A DNA stretch of 64,000 bases, taken from contig NC_037094.1 in assembly GCF_002994745.2 (NCBI RefSeq), positions 5,254,001 to 5,318,000 of the forward strand, written 5' to 3'. Position 1 is the first letter of the stretch. Each line of letters starts with the position of its first letter. This DNA is from Rosa chinensis. Its lineage: Eukaryota > Streptophyta > Magnoliopsida > Rosales > Rosaceae. Below are positions 43,701-53,812 of the stretch, in pieces. The notes beneath the pieces are model-generated. The model was given only the letters and a program-made list of their open reading frames with translations. It was not told the DNA's origin and made no database searches. A program made the translations under genes and the position numbers.

Positions 43701-46617
43701 CCATCAAATCATTCTACCGAAGTACTTATACAATTGAGGGAAGTAATAAGGACTCATAAAGATTTGACTTGGCACCCAACCTTACCTAAGTTGTAGGTCA
43801 TGATCCTCTCCCCAAGGTTTGTTGCCAAGTTTAGGATATTGCTCGGATGAACTGAAAAGAGCATCCTTCATCAGATCTATCCCCACAACATTGGGATACA
43901 ATAGCTGCGTTATTTCCTGACGCAAACAGCTTAGTTCTGGCTCAGGAATAGAAGGTATATCTTCTGTTGTTGTGATACGATTGAACTCAAGGTCCACAAT
44001 AACTACCTAGAACCATAGCGAAAGACAACAAAACAAACAATACACCAGTTTAGTTTCTTGTGTGGTAAGAATTTGCAATCTTTAAAGACCCTGAAAGTAG
44101 AATTCACAGAAAACAAAAACAAAACAACCCGGGAAAAATGCAGTTTGAGGGATTTGCAAAGCTGTAAAGAATATAAACGCGAAGCAACAAATACCATACC
44201 ATGATGGATACTTGCCCAAATACAAATAGAATCAAGAATCAGAATCAATTTAAAAGGGGATTCCCAACATATTGTTAGCATGAACGTTTCATATACATAA
44301 TAGAAAAAAATTGTTTTCTCTTCATTATTTAAAGAAAATTTCTATTTCCCCCGTCGCATAACCAATTATTCATGATTAACTAGATCATTGATCTACAGAA
44401 AATATCCAAGTACCAAGTCCGCCCTCAATAAAAACCTCTTCAAAAGTAGAGGAAGCTCTTGGAAAGAGCAAAGAAAAACCCTGTTCTTCTTCTGTAAAGA
44501 ATTCGTCCAATATTTTAGGACCTAATCTTACCCAAAAAAAAAATGCGTAGAGTAGTTTTATGTTTGCTAAAATAGATAAAATACAGAAAACATAAAAACT
44601 ACAAATATATTTTTCAACAAATATGTATAAACAAAAATGCAGTTTCTTGAAAAGAACTTACACCATCCATTGCTAGAGTAGATGTATCAACACCAGAATG
44701 AAGACCCATCATATACGGCGTAGGGGCATCAATATAGTCTACTCCACTGAAAAAGAGTAACGGAATGTAGACTTGCTTCCACATAAAAAAACATGCACAA
44801 ATTAGACAAGAGTCAAAAACAAGAAGTATCAGAAAATACTAAAGAATTATCAATTTCATTATTCAAATATAGATATATTTGAAAAGAGAAAAGCTATATT
44901 CTTTGGAGAAGAAATGAAATCTTTAATAAAGAAATAAAGGAGATCATAATACAAAATGGACAAGAAGTCCATCATGCACAAAAGACCTAAAGCAAAAAGA
45001 AAGCCCACTAACCCAGCCTAAGCCTACAAGAAACAAACTAATTGAAGCATATGTGTTGAGCAACATCTTTGCCAGGGAAACAAAAAGCAGTTGACTACGA
45101 ATGAAGCGTACCTGCCACCGAAATGGATAAATTAAATAGCAAATGGCTTCTGATGCAAGGGTCAAAAGTGAATATCTGCCAAAAGTAGGACAAAAAGTTA
45201 ACTAAAGGACGCGGGAGTACACAGCTGAGAAAGCAAGATGAGAACTTGTGTCAGATTCGTACTTGTGTGATCGGATCAAAATCCTCCTTTCAAGCAGCAC
45301 GGCTGTGAAAAATTTAATTAAGTTGTCAACATCTAGACACTGTACCAACGGCTGAAATGATATCTGCATGAATGAAATGTAGTACATGACAACCACGTCA
45401 ATATTCGACAGCAGCAACAAGTGCATTTACAACCAGCAAAATGTAGAAGCACACAACTGAGAAAGCAAGAAGTAGTTAGAGGCTGTACATCAACATAAGG
45501 GAGCCCATCCTTCGGTGGAGTCTCCACAGAAAGCAGACAATTGTCAATAGCAAACAAAACTCGATCTTTTCCAGGAGTAGGCAGAGGTACATTGGATACC
45601 ATAGACGCAATAATATCCCATAATGGTTTGCTGTAAATGTTGCAGAAACGTCAAAGCAGCAGGAGTATCAAAGACCACCAAAACTTACCACCAAGAGATT
45701 CTTACCTGCTTCCACTAGAGGAAAAACACAGTGCAAACAACTCCTCCAGTACATTTTTAAGTAAACGGAGACTAGGTGACCGCGAAACTAGACAGATACA
45801 TTTGTCAGCAAACGAATTTGCCGGTATACAATAAGCTTCAGCAATATCCTCACTGACCGGATCCCGGAAAGCAATGCAACTAACGTAGATTTTTGACCCA
45901 TCACCCTCTGCACCAAATTACGAACCGCATTTAGAAAGAGTATTGCTAGGCTACATGCACTTAGAAAGAGTATTGCTAGGCTACATGCACGAAAACTAAC
46001 TCTAGGAACAGAAGAAAAGATACCGAATGGCTCTATTTTAAGGTTTGTTTAAGCATACTAATCGAAACAACCACCTCATCTAATGGATCAAATTTCTGCT
46101 AAAGCTTTATCCTATACCTAATTAATCTTTGTTCTAGCTTCCAAGCAACAACTCCAACTTAAACTAGGAGATATCTCTATGCGATTCCTCCAGTTGAATA
46201 ACAGTGAACGACATCGTTTAAGAGCACAATGCAAAGAGTCCAGAGCTCAAGGGCATGCATACCAGTTAGAACAATGGGATAGCTCCGTGGAAACGTCGTC
46301 GCATCACTGGAATCAAATCCTGAGGAGTAGAACGAAACGCCAGCCGGCAACACACACTGAAAAACCACAAATGAAATTGAACACAGCCGATTCCGGCGAC
46401 AAAAAACAAAGCAAAAACCGGCGTCGTTTTTGGTACTACTTACGGTGGGGAGCTGAGGCGGCGGAGGAGGGTAGAGAGTGTGGTTGGCGGGAGGGAACTG
46501 GTCGAGCAAAGACGGCAGGTACATTTCGGCGAAGCCGTGGAAGCCTCTGGCGCCGTCGAGGGTTCGGATCTCCGGTCCGATACCGCAGACGACGAAGTGC
46601 TCGAAGATCTGAGCCAT
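34738..46617 (-). CDS. SCD1: SCD1, DENN domain and WD40 repeat protein
   Basis: 31 exons on the minus strand join in frame to 1207 residues, close to Arabidopsis SCD1: 46444-46617, 46263-46356, 45706-45907, 45489-45630, 45263-45363, 45112-45175, 44662-44775, 43786-44006, 43201-43255, 43011-43094, 42515-42710, 42288-42396, 41740-41803, 41599-41643, 40573-40648, 40371-40444, 40225-40275, 39785-39942, 39158-39205, 38456-38513, 38254-38337, 37841-38099, 37566-37765, 37405-37469, 37050-37173, 36382-36563, 36200-36271, 35938-36098, 35750-35791, 35033-35241, 34738-34833. All junctions are GT-AG. The N-terminal third is a DENN module ([65 protein letters not shown]). WD40 repeats run from about residue 850 to the end ([38 protein letters not shown]). 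In Arabidopsis SCD1 acts with SCD2 in cytokinesis, endocytosis and exocytosis and works with RabE GTPases. No break is seen, so the gene should be functional. Confidence 0.96.
45931..45990. repeat. perfect 30-bp tandem duplication in an SCD1 intron
   Basis: Positions 45931-45960 and 45961-45990 are identical (unit begins TTAGAAAGAG and ends CTACATGCAC). It lies in the intron between SCD1 exons 2 and 3 and does not touch splice sites. Confidence 0.95.
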
Positions 46618-46633
46618 TAGATTGGATCAACGA

Positions 46634-46636
<3 letters not shown>

Positions 46637-46666
<30 letters not shown>
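46637..46666. repeat. CT (GA) microsatellite in the SCD1 leader
   Basis: About 14 CT units lie 20-50 bases upstream of the SCD1 start codon, reading as GA on the coding strand. GA repeats in plant 5' leaders can bind BPC/GAGA-type factors, though no binding is shown here. Confidence 0.8.
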
Positions 46667-46929
46667 GAATCGGAGAGAGGGCTCTGAGATTGCTTATGAT
46701 TCAATTCATTTCAATCTCGGGCTTATGATTCGTAGTGGTAAACTTGTAATGATTGTTTTACCAGAAGCAGAGTAAGTTTTCGGATCTTCATTATAACTGT
46801 AAATCGGTAAATTTGAATCGATGATGATTTCACTTTTGCGCTGGGAGTTTGTACGCAACTATTTGGGTCGGGTCGAAGAGGGTGTCCGAGTCTAAACTTG
46901 GGCCTAATTGCAGTCGGCTCAATAGACCT

Positions 46930-48180
46930 GCGCCTATGTCCCCAATTTCATGGCCCATATAGGGGCAAAAAAACCTATTTTTCAAAGGTTTTTTGTCTAT
47001 TTACCTCATTTTTAGATATTTTTTTCCCATTAAGTTTTTTTAATTTCCTCCTACCCAAAACACTCTAAGAAAGTGTTTCCTAATACCCCATTAATGTTTT
47101 TTTCTAATACAATTTTACCCTCACCTCTTTCTTATTGAGAGAGAGAGAGAGAGACCATAGGAGACTTCGCCGGAGCCTTGTCACTGGCCCCCGGATTCCA
47201 GTCACGGGCCACTGGATTTAGGTCAACTTCACCGAATTCCGGCGACCAGCTGCCGGAATCCGGTCACCGGTCGCCACTCGCCAGACTTTTCTGAAAACCT
47301 CTCTAGAGGTCCCCAAAAAGGTCACTAAAAAGGTTTATTGCCCCAATAGACGTCTATTGGCCGCCAATAGAACTTTCGGTCGTCGGAATGGAAACTAATT
47401 TTCCTAAAATGAGACAAAATGACAAATAAAACTTTGATTAAAGAAAAAAAACGAGGAGATTACATCAATTCAAAACGTATATTGCCCCCCAATAACTTTT
47501 TAACAGGCTTCTATTGCCCCAATAGAACCTTTTTTTTCTTTTTTCTTTTTGGGCTTCTGAACCAATTTACCGAAAAAAAAAAATTTGATTTGGGCACCTA
47601 GAGAAAAGCTCTAGGCCCCAAATCATTGTTCTCCTCCGCTACCAGCATACCAGATCAATGTTCTCCTTTGCCACCTGCCTGTGTCGAGCACCAGAGGTCA
47701 AGCTCGAGCACCAAATCTTGTCGGAGATGAGCTGTGATTTTGATTTTGTGATCGGCGAAGCCAATCAACCGACGACTTCCGTCTTCAGCACGAACTCGCC
47801 GCAAGCGATGGATGGCACGAACTCCGAGCTGGCTGCACAAACCAGAACTCCGACCTAGCTACACAGAGGTGACATAAAGGAACTCTGAGCTCGCTGACTG
47901 TACCATCGATGGGGCCGGCTACAAGAACTCGTCGCCGTCTTCTGGGCTGCACAAACTCGCCGCCGACTGCACGAGCTCAAGTTTTTGGGCTGCATGACCA
48001 TCGCCGACTAAGAGAGAGTCAGATCGGAGGGGAGAGAGGAGATAGAGCTCGATGGCATATGGTGTAATTTATTAATTTGACTGAGGATAAAATTATTTTT
48101 TTAAGTTAAATTGGGTAGTGGGAAATAAAAATCTGTTAATGGGGAAGTGAGATAACTTTAGCTCATTAAATGATTCTTAT
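46930..48180. mobile_element. candidate MULE-like element with captured GC-rich interior
   Basis: The two flanks look like imperfect inverted repeats. On the left, CCCATTAAG...ATTTCCTCCTACCCAA (near 47027-47058); on the right, read in reverse, CCCATTAACAG...ATTTCCCACTACCCAA (near 48105-48145). Further matches follow inward (AATTTTACCCTCA and AATTTTATCCTCA). The interior at about 47150-48055 is GC-rich, with short codon-like stretches. Exact ends and a target duplication were not found, so this is tentative. Confidence 0.35.
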
Positions 48181-48253
48181 CGTCATGACTGATTATCTTT
48201 TTCAGGTTGTTGATGCAATTAGCTAAGTGGGGCCTAATCTCTACTAAGTGGAG

Positions 48254-49177
48254 CAGTGGCGTAACTACAGTAAGGCGAGAAGGGTTAAATGACCCTTCTC
48301 AATTTTTGAAATTAGAACATGATTGGCTGATATATACACAATTGCATACATATCTTATATTTAATACCATGTTTGACCCTTCTGAATTCTGACATAAAGA
48401 CAAAAAAATTGTTTTTAAATGCTTTGGCCCATTCACCCACAAGTTTTGACGGATTCCATGATAGTCTAGGTTTTTAATAAATTTAATTAGTCCTATATAT
48501 ACACACACTTTATTCATACCATAGTAGTTTAGGTAATTAATTAATGAATAATCATTTAGTTCTATATCTATATAATTTTTTTTTTTTTTTTGAAAAGGGG
48601 TTTGGAACCCAGCCTAGCTGGGAGGCTCAGCCCCACGCCCGGTTTCATTTATTATATTAATATTAAAATTTTGCAACGGAGGGGGGGGACGTAAAACCTG
48701 AACCCCGTGCTACAGAGAAACAACTACAATAATTCTCGTAGAGAACATCCTGAATAATAACAGGCGTCCCATCTAACCAAATATCATCAAGTGCACCCCA
48801 ACTAGCAAGGTGAGCTAGCTTATCAGCTACACCATTTGCTTCACGGTAAATGTGTCGAATTCTAACTGACCGAAAAGCACAAAGATAATCCTTACAATCA
48901 TCTAAAACTCGACTTACCTCAGAGAAATTTAGGTATATACACTTTGTTTTTGTCTCCTATTCGTTCTCTCTACACTGTTTTCTCTTGCATTTTTTTTCTC
49001 TCCTCTTCTTCTTCTTCTTCTCCTTCTCAGTGAAACGGCAAATTTCTTTAAAATTATGAAAGCCTTTTTGAAGAAATGTCATAAGAGAAAAGCGTGTTTT
49101 TTTAGTATTATTATTTTTATTAGTATTATTATTTAAATTCTAACCCTCCTAATTAAGATTTCTGGCCACGCCAATAG
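48254..49177. mobile_element. candidate hAT-like element, interrupted by a LINE remnant
   Basis: The left end begins CAGTGGCGTAACTACAG, like the termini of non-autonomous plant hAT elements. A possible right end, read in reverse, is CTATTGGCGTGGCCAGA. The resemblance between ends is partial and no convincing 8-bp duplication was found. Confidence 0.3.
48576..48920 (-). mobile_element. LINE 3' remnant (end of RNase H)
   Basis: The minus strand encodes the last part of a LINE RNase H domain: RIRHIYREANGVADKLAHLA, then DDIWLDGTPVIIQDVLYENY. A short 3' region holds the stem-loop CCCAGCCTAGCTGGG (48608-48622) and ends in a poly(A) seen as 16 T at 48576-48591. The rest of the element is missing. 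It is a different family from the LINE at 12805. Confidence 0.8.
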
Positions 49178-49588
49178 AGGTGCTTTTTTAGTGCCAAAGA
49201 GTTTCACTAAAATATAAAGTGTCTAAAATACTTTTCTAAGATGTCATTTTAAATAAATAAAAAACTCAAAATGAAATTATCTTAAGGGTAACAACAACAA
49301 AAAAAGACTTTGAATATGAAAAAATTGAAGAAATACGGGCAACTTCCACGTTTTTCATTTTTTTTTTTAATATAACAAGACATGCAACGAGTGCTAATAC
49401 TAATAAAGCTTATTAAATTCAGTTAACACGTATTTCCATAGGATCTCAAAATACAAAATTTCTACCACACACATGTTGGCATATATACAGAATATGACGG
49501 TGCGTAAACCATAAACAGTCTTTCTCTCTTGTAAGTAACTTATGATTTACATATCGTCAGATTTTATGTGTATGTGGTTGACCTTCCC
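49178..49588. other. AT-rich intergenic sequence
   Basis: No gene or clear repeat is seen here. Confidence 0.5.
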
Positions 49589-49856
49589 TCAAAATAAGGG
49601 ATAAAATCATGAATAGTACCGAAGTAAGGCCCACTACGAATTTCAAAACATAAACTTTGGTACATCAAATATTAAGCCCGACCCAATATACGTACACGAC
49701 GTCAATGACTCCGTCAGACGTCGTGCCATTATGCACATATAATGAAGGCCAGAATAGGTTTTTTCATTTGTCAAGGGTTTCCTCTCCCTCACTCTCTCTG
49801 ACTCTCCCCCTCCCTCTCCCTCTCTATCTCTCTATCTCTATCTCTCTCTCTCTAGA

Positions 49857-50128
49857 ATGGCTCTGCAACTCCAGGAAACACTGAAGGAGGCAACTGTAGT
49901 CTACAAGGGCCTATCTTCCGGCAACCTTCTTCACACTTCTAGCTCTGCTCTTTGCCGCTTACCATGTCATTTATGAGCTTTTTGGGCCATCCAAGACCCA
50001 CTACCGCCTCAGGAACTTGGAGGAGATGCAGCCTCTACCGCCGCCGGTCCAGCTCGGGGAGATCACCTCCAACGGCTCCAATCCCAAGAAGTCTCTGCTC
50101 ATGGCCATCAAGTCTCAGATCTATTGGT
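49857..50128 (+). pseudogene. captured 5' part of a membrane steroid-binding protein gene
   Basis: The fragment starts MALQLQETLKEATVVYKGL. After an extra base it continues in another frame as TFFTLLALLFAAYHVIYELFG, then LEEMQPLPPPVQLGEI and LLMAIKSQIY. This is the N-terminal anchor and the start of the cytochrome-b5-like domain of plant MSBP/MAPR proteins. It stops where an exon-intron border would lie (QIY, then GGTGAAT), so genomic DNA rather than cDNA was captured. The frameshift makes it a pseudogene fragment. Confidence 0.75.
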
Positions 50129-50208
50129 GAATTTGCAATTTTCGATCTCTCTCTCTCTAAACCTCGCTCACCAGCTCTGATACCCATAACCCACTTCACA
50201 CCTCTAAG

Positions 50209-50290
50209 ATGCTCGCTTTCCGCCTTTTCGGAGCCGACCCAGTTGCAAAAACCAAGCACCAAGCTGTTTCCGGCCGAGGTACTCCTCATC
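50209..50290 (+). pseudogene. second captured fragment in element A, unidentified
   Basis: An ATG opens a short frame (MLAFRLFGADPVAKTKHQAV, then SGRG) that ends at a donor-like GCCGAG|GTACTC, as a first exon would. It does not continue the MSBP fragment, so it may come from another gene. No family is recognised. Confidence 0.35.
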
Positions 50291-50348
50291 TAACTCTTGT
50301 TGCAGTCAATTTGGGTTTTAGTACAATTTATGCACGAAGATTAAGCAG

Positions 50349-50351
<3 letters not shown>

Positions 50352-50410
<59 letters not shown>
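50352..50410. repeat. GA microsatellite inside element A
   Basis: About 29 GA units. A CT-rich tract at about 49790-49855 near the other end of the same element could pair with it. Confidence 0.9.
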
Positions 50411-50413
<3 letters not shown>

Positions 50414-50910
50414 GAGAGCTAGGTGCCCACGGTAAGAGGACAGAGGACCGAGTGCTCAATAGTAAAAAAAATTGAAGAGACTGTTTTACCCCTTGAAATA
50501 CGACAGCTGGCATGAAACTAACGATGTCATTGACGTCGTGTATATTTACTGGGTCGGTTTTAAAACCTCATGTACTAAAGTTTATGTTTTGGAAATTAGT
50601 GTACTGAAATTCGTAGGGGTCCATAGTTTAGGACCACTTACTAAAATTTTCCCTCAAAATAAACTAACAAGCAATCGGCTGGATGTGTTTCACTAGAATA
50701 AAGTTTTAATTTTAATGACCTAGCTAGGCCCATAACTTTCGTGCGTCTTCGAATTGAATCTGGAATTATATGCTGCATAATCATATTTTGCATTACATAT
50801 TTTGGTATAATCATATTTTGGTCCAGAATTCGGTGCTTCCGTACGTCATTTCCTACCTTCTTATCAATCATATGCTGCAATACTTATTTTGGTATAATCA
50901 TACTTTGCAT

Positions 50911-52539
50911 TAGGGCTGGGCGTCCGGACCCGAAAGACCGAGGGCCTGACCCGAACCGATTGAAAAAGCTCGAATCAGTTCGGTTTTAGATTTGAAATTA
51001 TCGGTTCGGTCTAAAGCCCAACCCGAATTGAAATTTTCGGTTCGGTCTCGGGTTCCATATTTTCAGGGCCCGAAAGCCCGAACTGAACCGAATACTGTAG
51101 CACATGCCACATGTCAGTCTATGATTGGGTGTTAAAATAATAAGTTAAATATTAAAAAAAAAATTAATACACAACCCTAAACCTAAAGGCCTCTGTGTCC
51201 TCCACTAGTCCACTCCAGAGAGTCCTCGAGTACTCGACACTTCGATAGACGACAGCCTCCTCTCTTTGCTTGCCCCAAATCTCCCTCAGTCCCTCTCACT
51301 CTCTCAGTCCCTCCTCTCTTTCTCTCTCTCTCTCTAGTTTCTCTCCAGTCTCTCTCTATCTAGATCGAAAGGGCGGCTCGCAAGTTGGAGACATTGGTAT
51401 TGGATCTGAGCTTGAATTGGATCGGCGGAAGGAAGACCCAACTAGCCATCCGGTGTGTGGAATTAGGGTTTCGATTTCGTTTTCGGTGGAGAAAATTCTG
51501 ATGGGCGATATGGGTTTTCGCGATTGATAAGGGAATTGGAAGGGTGTGGATTGATAAGGGAAAATCATGGTGAGTGTTCGATCTATGGTGAGTGTTGGAA
51601 TTGAAGGCGCGATCGGGATTGGGGAAAATGCAAGGCTATGCATGTGATGGGAGGGGAGGTGAGGAGAGGAAACGGAGTCGGCACATGTTGACAAGCTCCG
51701 GCCTGGGAGCTAAGTATGAGTTCTCAAGACTCTCGTTCTCTGTGTTCCGCCGTTGAAGCTTCAAAGCTCTTATTACGCCTTCACAAACAAAACCCACTTC
51801 TCTACTCTTACTGCCTTACTGGTATGCAACTATGCATTCAACATCAACTTTTTCTCTCACTCACACCCCATATGTGACTGTTACTTCTTTTATATATTTG
51901 GATGTTGCTCTTTGGCTGGGTTTTCTTCGTTCTTATTTGCTACTTTATTTTGATTCTTGAGTATGTGATTCCGGGACTCTTGGACAGTTGGACTCCAAGA
52001 AATCGAAGAGGGTCGGGTTTTTGGTGCTCTTAGAACGAACCAAGTCGAATCTTGCTCAAAATTTTTGCAGTTTCTGGTTTCTGCTTTTATATGATGATTG
52101 AAACATAAGTCAGTGTGTTCTTTGCAAAAGTAAATACTATAAGGTATACAATAGTGTATGATTTACAATTTGATATCAACTTGGTGTGTCTCTATTTGGA
52201 TTTATCTAATTGTGTTGTAAACTATATAAATTTGTAATAATGCATGATTACTGTTATGTTAATGAGATAATTGGATATGCATTCTAGTCTTCCAGGTGCC
52301 AAAATGAGTGGCAAATGACAGGCTGCAGAATTGTATTTGGAAAACAGGGAAAACAGGCAAACATTCTTGAACTGGAAATTGGGCCCGAAAAAAGCCCGAA
52401 AGCCCGAACCGGCCCGAACCAGTTCGGTCCCTGTCGGTTTTCATTTCGAAAAAAGCCCGAACCGGCCCGAACCGAAATTCTCAGTCTCGGTCTCGATTTT
52501 ACTAATTTTCGGGCCCGGCCCGACCCGAGCCCAGGCCTA
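50911..52539. mobile_element. hAT-like non-autonomous DNA transposon
   Basis: 1629 bp with termini TAGGGCTGGGC and, read in reverse, TAGGCCTGGGC (one mismatch). They are flanked by the 8-bp duplication CTTTGCAT (50903-50910 and 52540-52547), the size produced by hAT transposases. The first and last 200 bp are packed with short CCCGAACCG/CGGTTCGG motifs, resembling the sub-terminal repeats that bind transposase. The interior has no transposase; a CT-rich stretch near 51270-51360 may be captured host leader sequence. Confidence 0.85.
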
Positions 52540-52651
52540 CTTTGCATGCATGAACGGATGTACCAATTAATTAGAAGGAAGCACAATTAACGTGCTACCC
52601 TGGCATATGTACCTTGACTAGTTGTCTATAGACTATAGTTTCACAGACACA

Positions 52652-52735
52652 ATGAGTCCTTCAACAATGGCCGTCCTTATAGTCTTCCTCGTGTTCATCT
52701 GGTTTCTCATCACCACGGCCAACCTACCGCCTTAC
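52652..52735 (+). pseudogene. CYP736A-like P450 N-terminal fragment
   Basis: The leader CACAGACACA and start MSPSTMAVLIVFLVFIWFLI match the first exon of the P450 at 55966. Similarity is lost after about 28 codons, and a stop follows. Only the membrane anchor remains. Confidence 0.8.
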
Positions 52736-53803
52736 TCTTGTGTGATTTCATGCATGTGTCTCAACATTCACCCATCTGTTATGTATTGAGTAGCTTTAAG
52801 ATCGATATGTACGCAGTGCAAGGTTGAAAATTAATAAAATGATATTATCAGTATTACATGCTTTTTTTACTAAACAACAAACTATAATTAACCATACTCT
52901 GGTTAATATTACATGACCATCTCAGCATACTAAACTCAAATGTTCATTGTGCATGAGCGGTCCAGAAAAAATAGCGCATGGTTTCCGAGTAAAGAGCACA
53001 CGAGAGGGCTCTGAGATCAGCTGGCCGGTTCTCTGCTAGTCTCTCTATTGGAGAAGATGATTGCTTAGTTTATGCTTGTGTCAAGGGATTCAATTCATTT
53101 CAGTCTCTTAGAATGGCTAATGGTTTCAATTCAATTCATTGCTTAGTTTATGCCTGCGCTCAAGCTCGCGATCTGTTTCGCTAAGATGAGGTTTAATTTC
53201 ATGAGCTATGCTTGAGCTTAAGTTTATATCAAATTATACTTTGCACACAAGATCATATAAGACCCTCCATATAACCAATCACTTGTTTTGTGACTTCACT
53301 TCATAAACAGTCCATCCATCCAATAATGACTTGATCAATGATAGAGTACTCATGATAATGTCATTCGGCAGATTAAAACATATAAGATGAGAGTGAATTT
53401 ACCAAGCTCAAAGAACATTAGCAGAACCTCAAAGTAAATATACCTTGAACTAGAAGAAATCTTACAATTATACATTTATATGTCGACCACATAACTTATA
53501 TTGGTCCCCAACCGTCCTTCTTAAGTCTTATCAATCTTAAATGATTTGTTGCATTATATTATTTTGTTTCTTCATTTTAACATGTCTAATACTAATTAGG
53601 TATCAGCCACGTACAGTTGTATGTGCGTGCACGGCTTCCACGGATTAAGGAATATGCAGTATCACATGATTCACATATTCACATGTCTATTTAGGGTCTG
53701 CTGTCTGTAGACGTTAATTGCCAGGAAGGACCAAGGACGTCAAATAAGTAGGTGAAGAATTACGTACTATGACGACCAAGAATCTGAATCGATCCTTCAT
53801 ATA
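52736..53803. other. intergenic sequence
   Basis: No supported gene. It is AT-rich with scattered short repeats. Confidence 0.5.
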
Positions 53804-53812
53804 TAAATATAA

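Larger units (their letters stand above)
49598..50653 (+). mobile_element. Pack-MULE-like element A
   Basis: 1056 bp, flanked by a perfect 9-bp target duplication, TCAAAATAA (49589-49597 and 50654-50662), the size expected for Mutator-like elements. Long imperfect terminal inverted repeats of about 150-190 bp begin GGGATAAAATC on the left and, read in reverse, GGGAAAATTTT on the right. The same two terminal types bound element B at 53813-55444 in the opposite orientation. The interior carries host gene fragments (start at 49857 and at 50209) and no transposase. Confidence 0.92.

Noticed and set aside
46179..46775. 198-codon plus-strand open frame over the start of SCD1
   Set aside because: It is antisense to SCD1 exons 1 and 2 and runs into the CT microsatellite (SLSLSLS). 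No independent evidence supports it.
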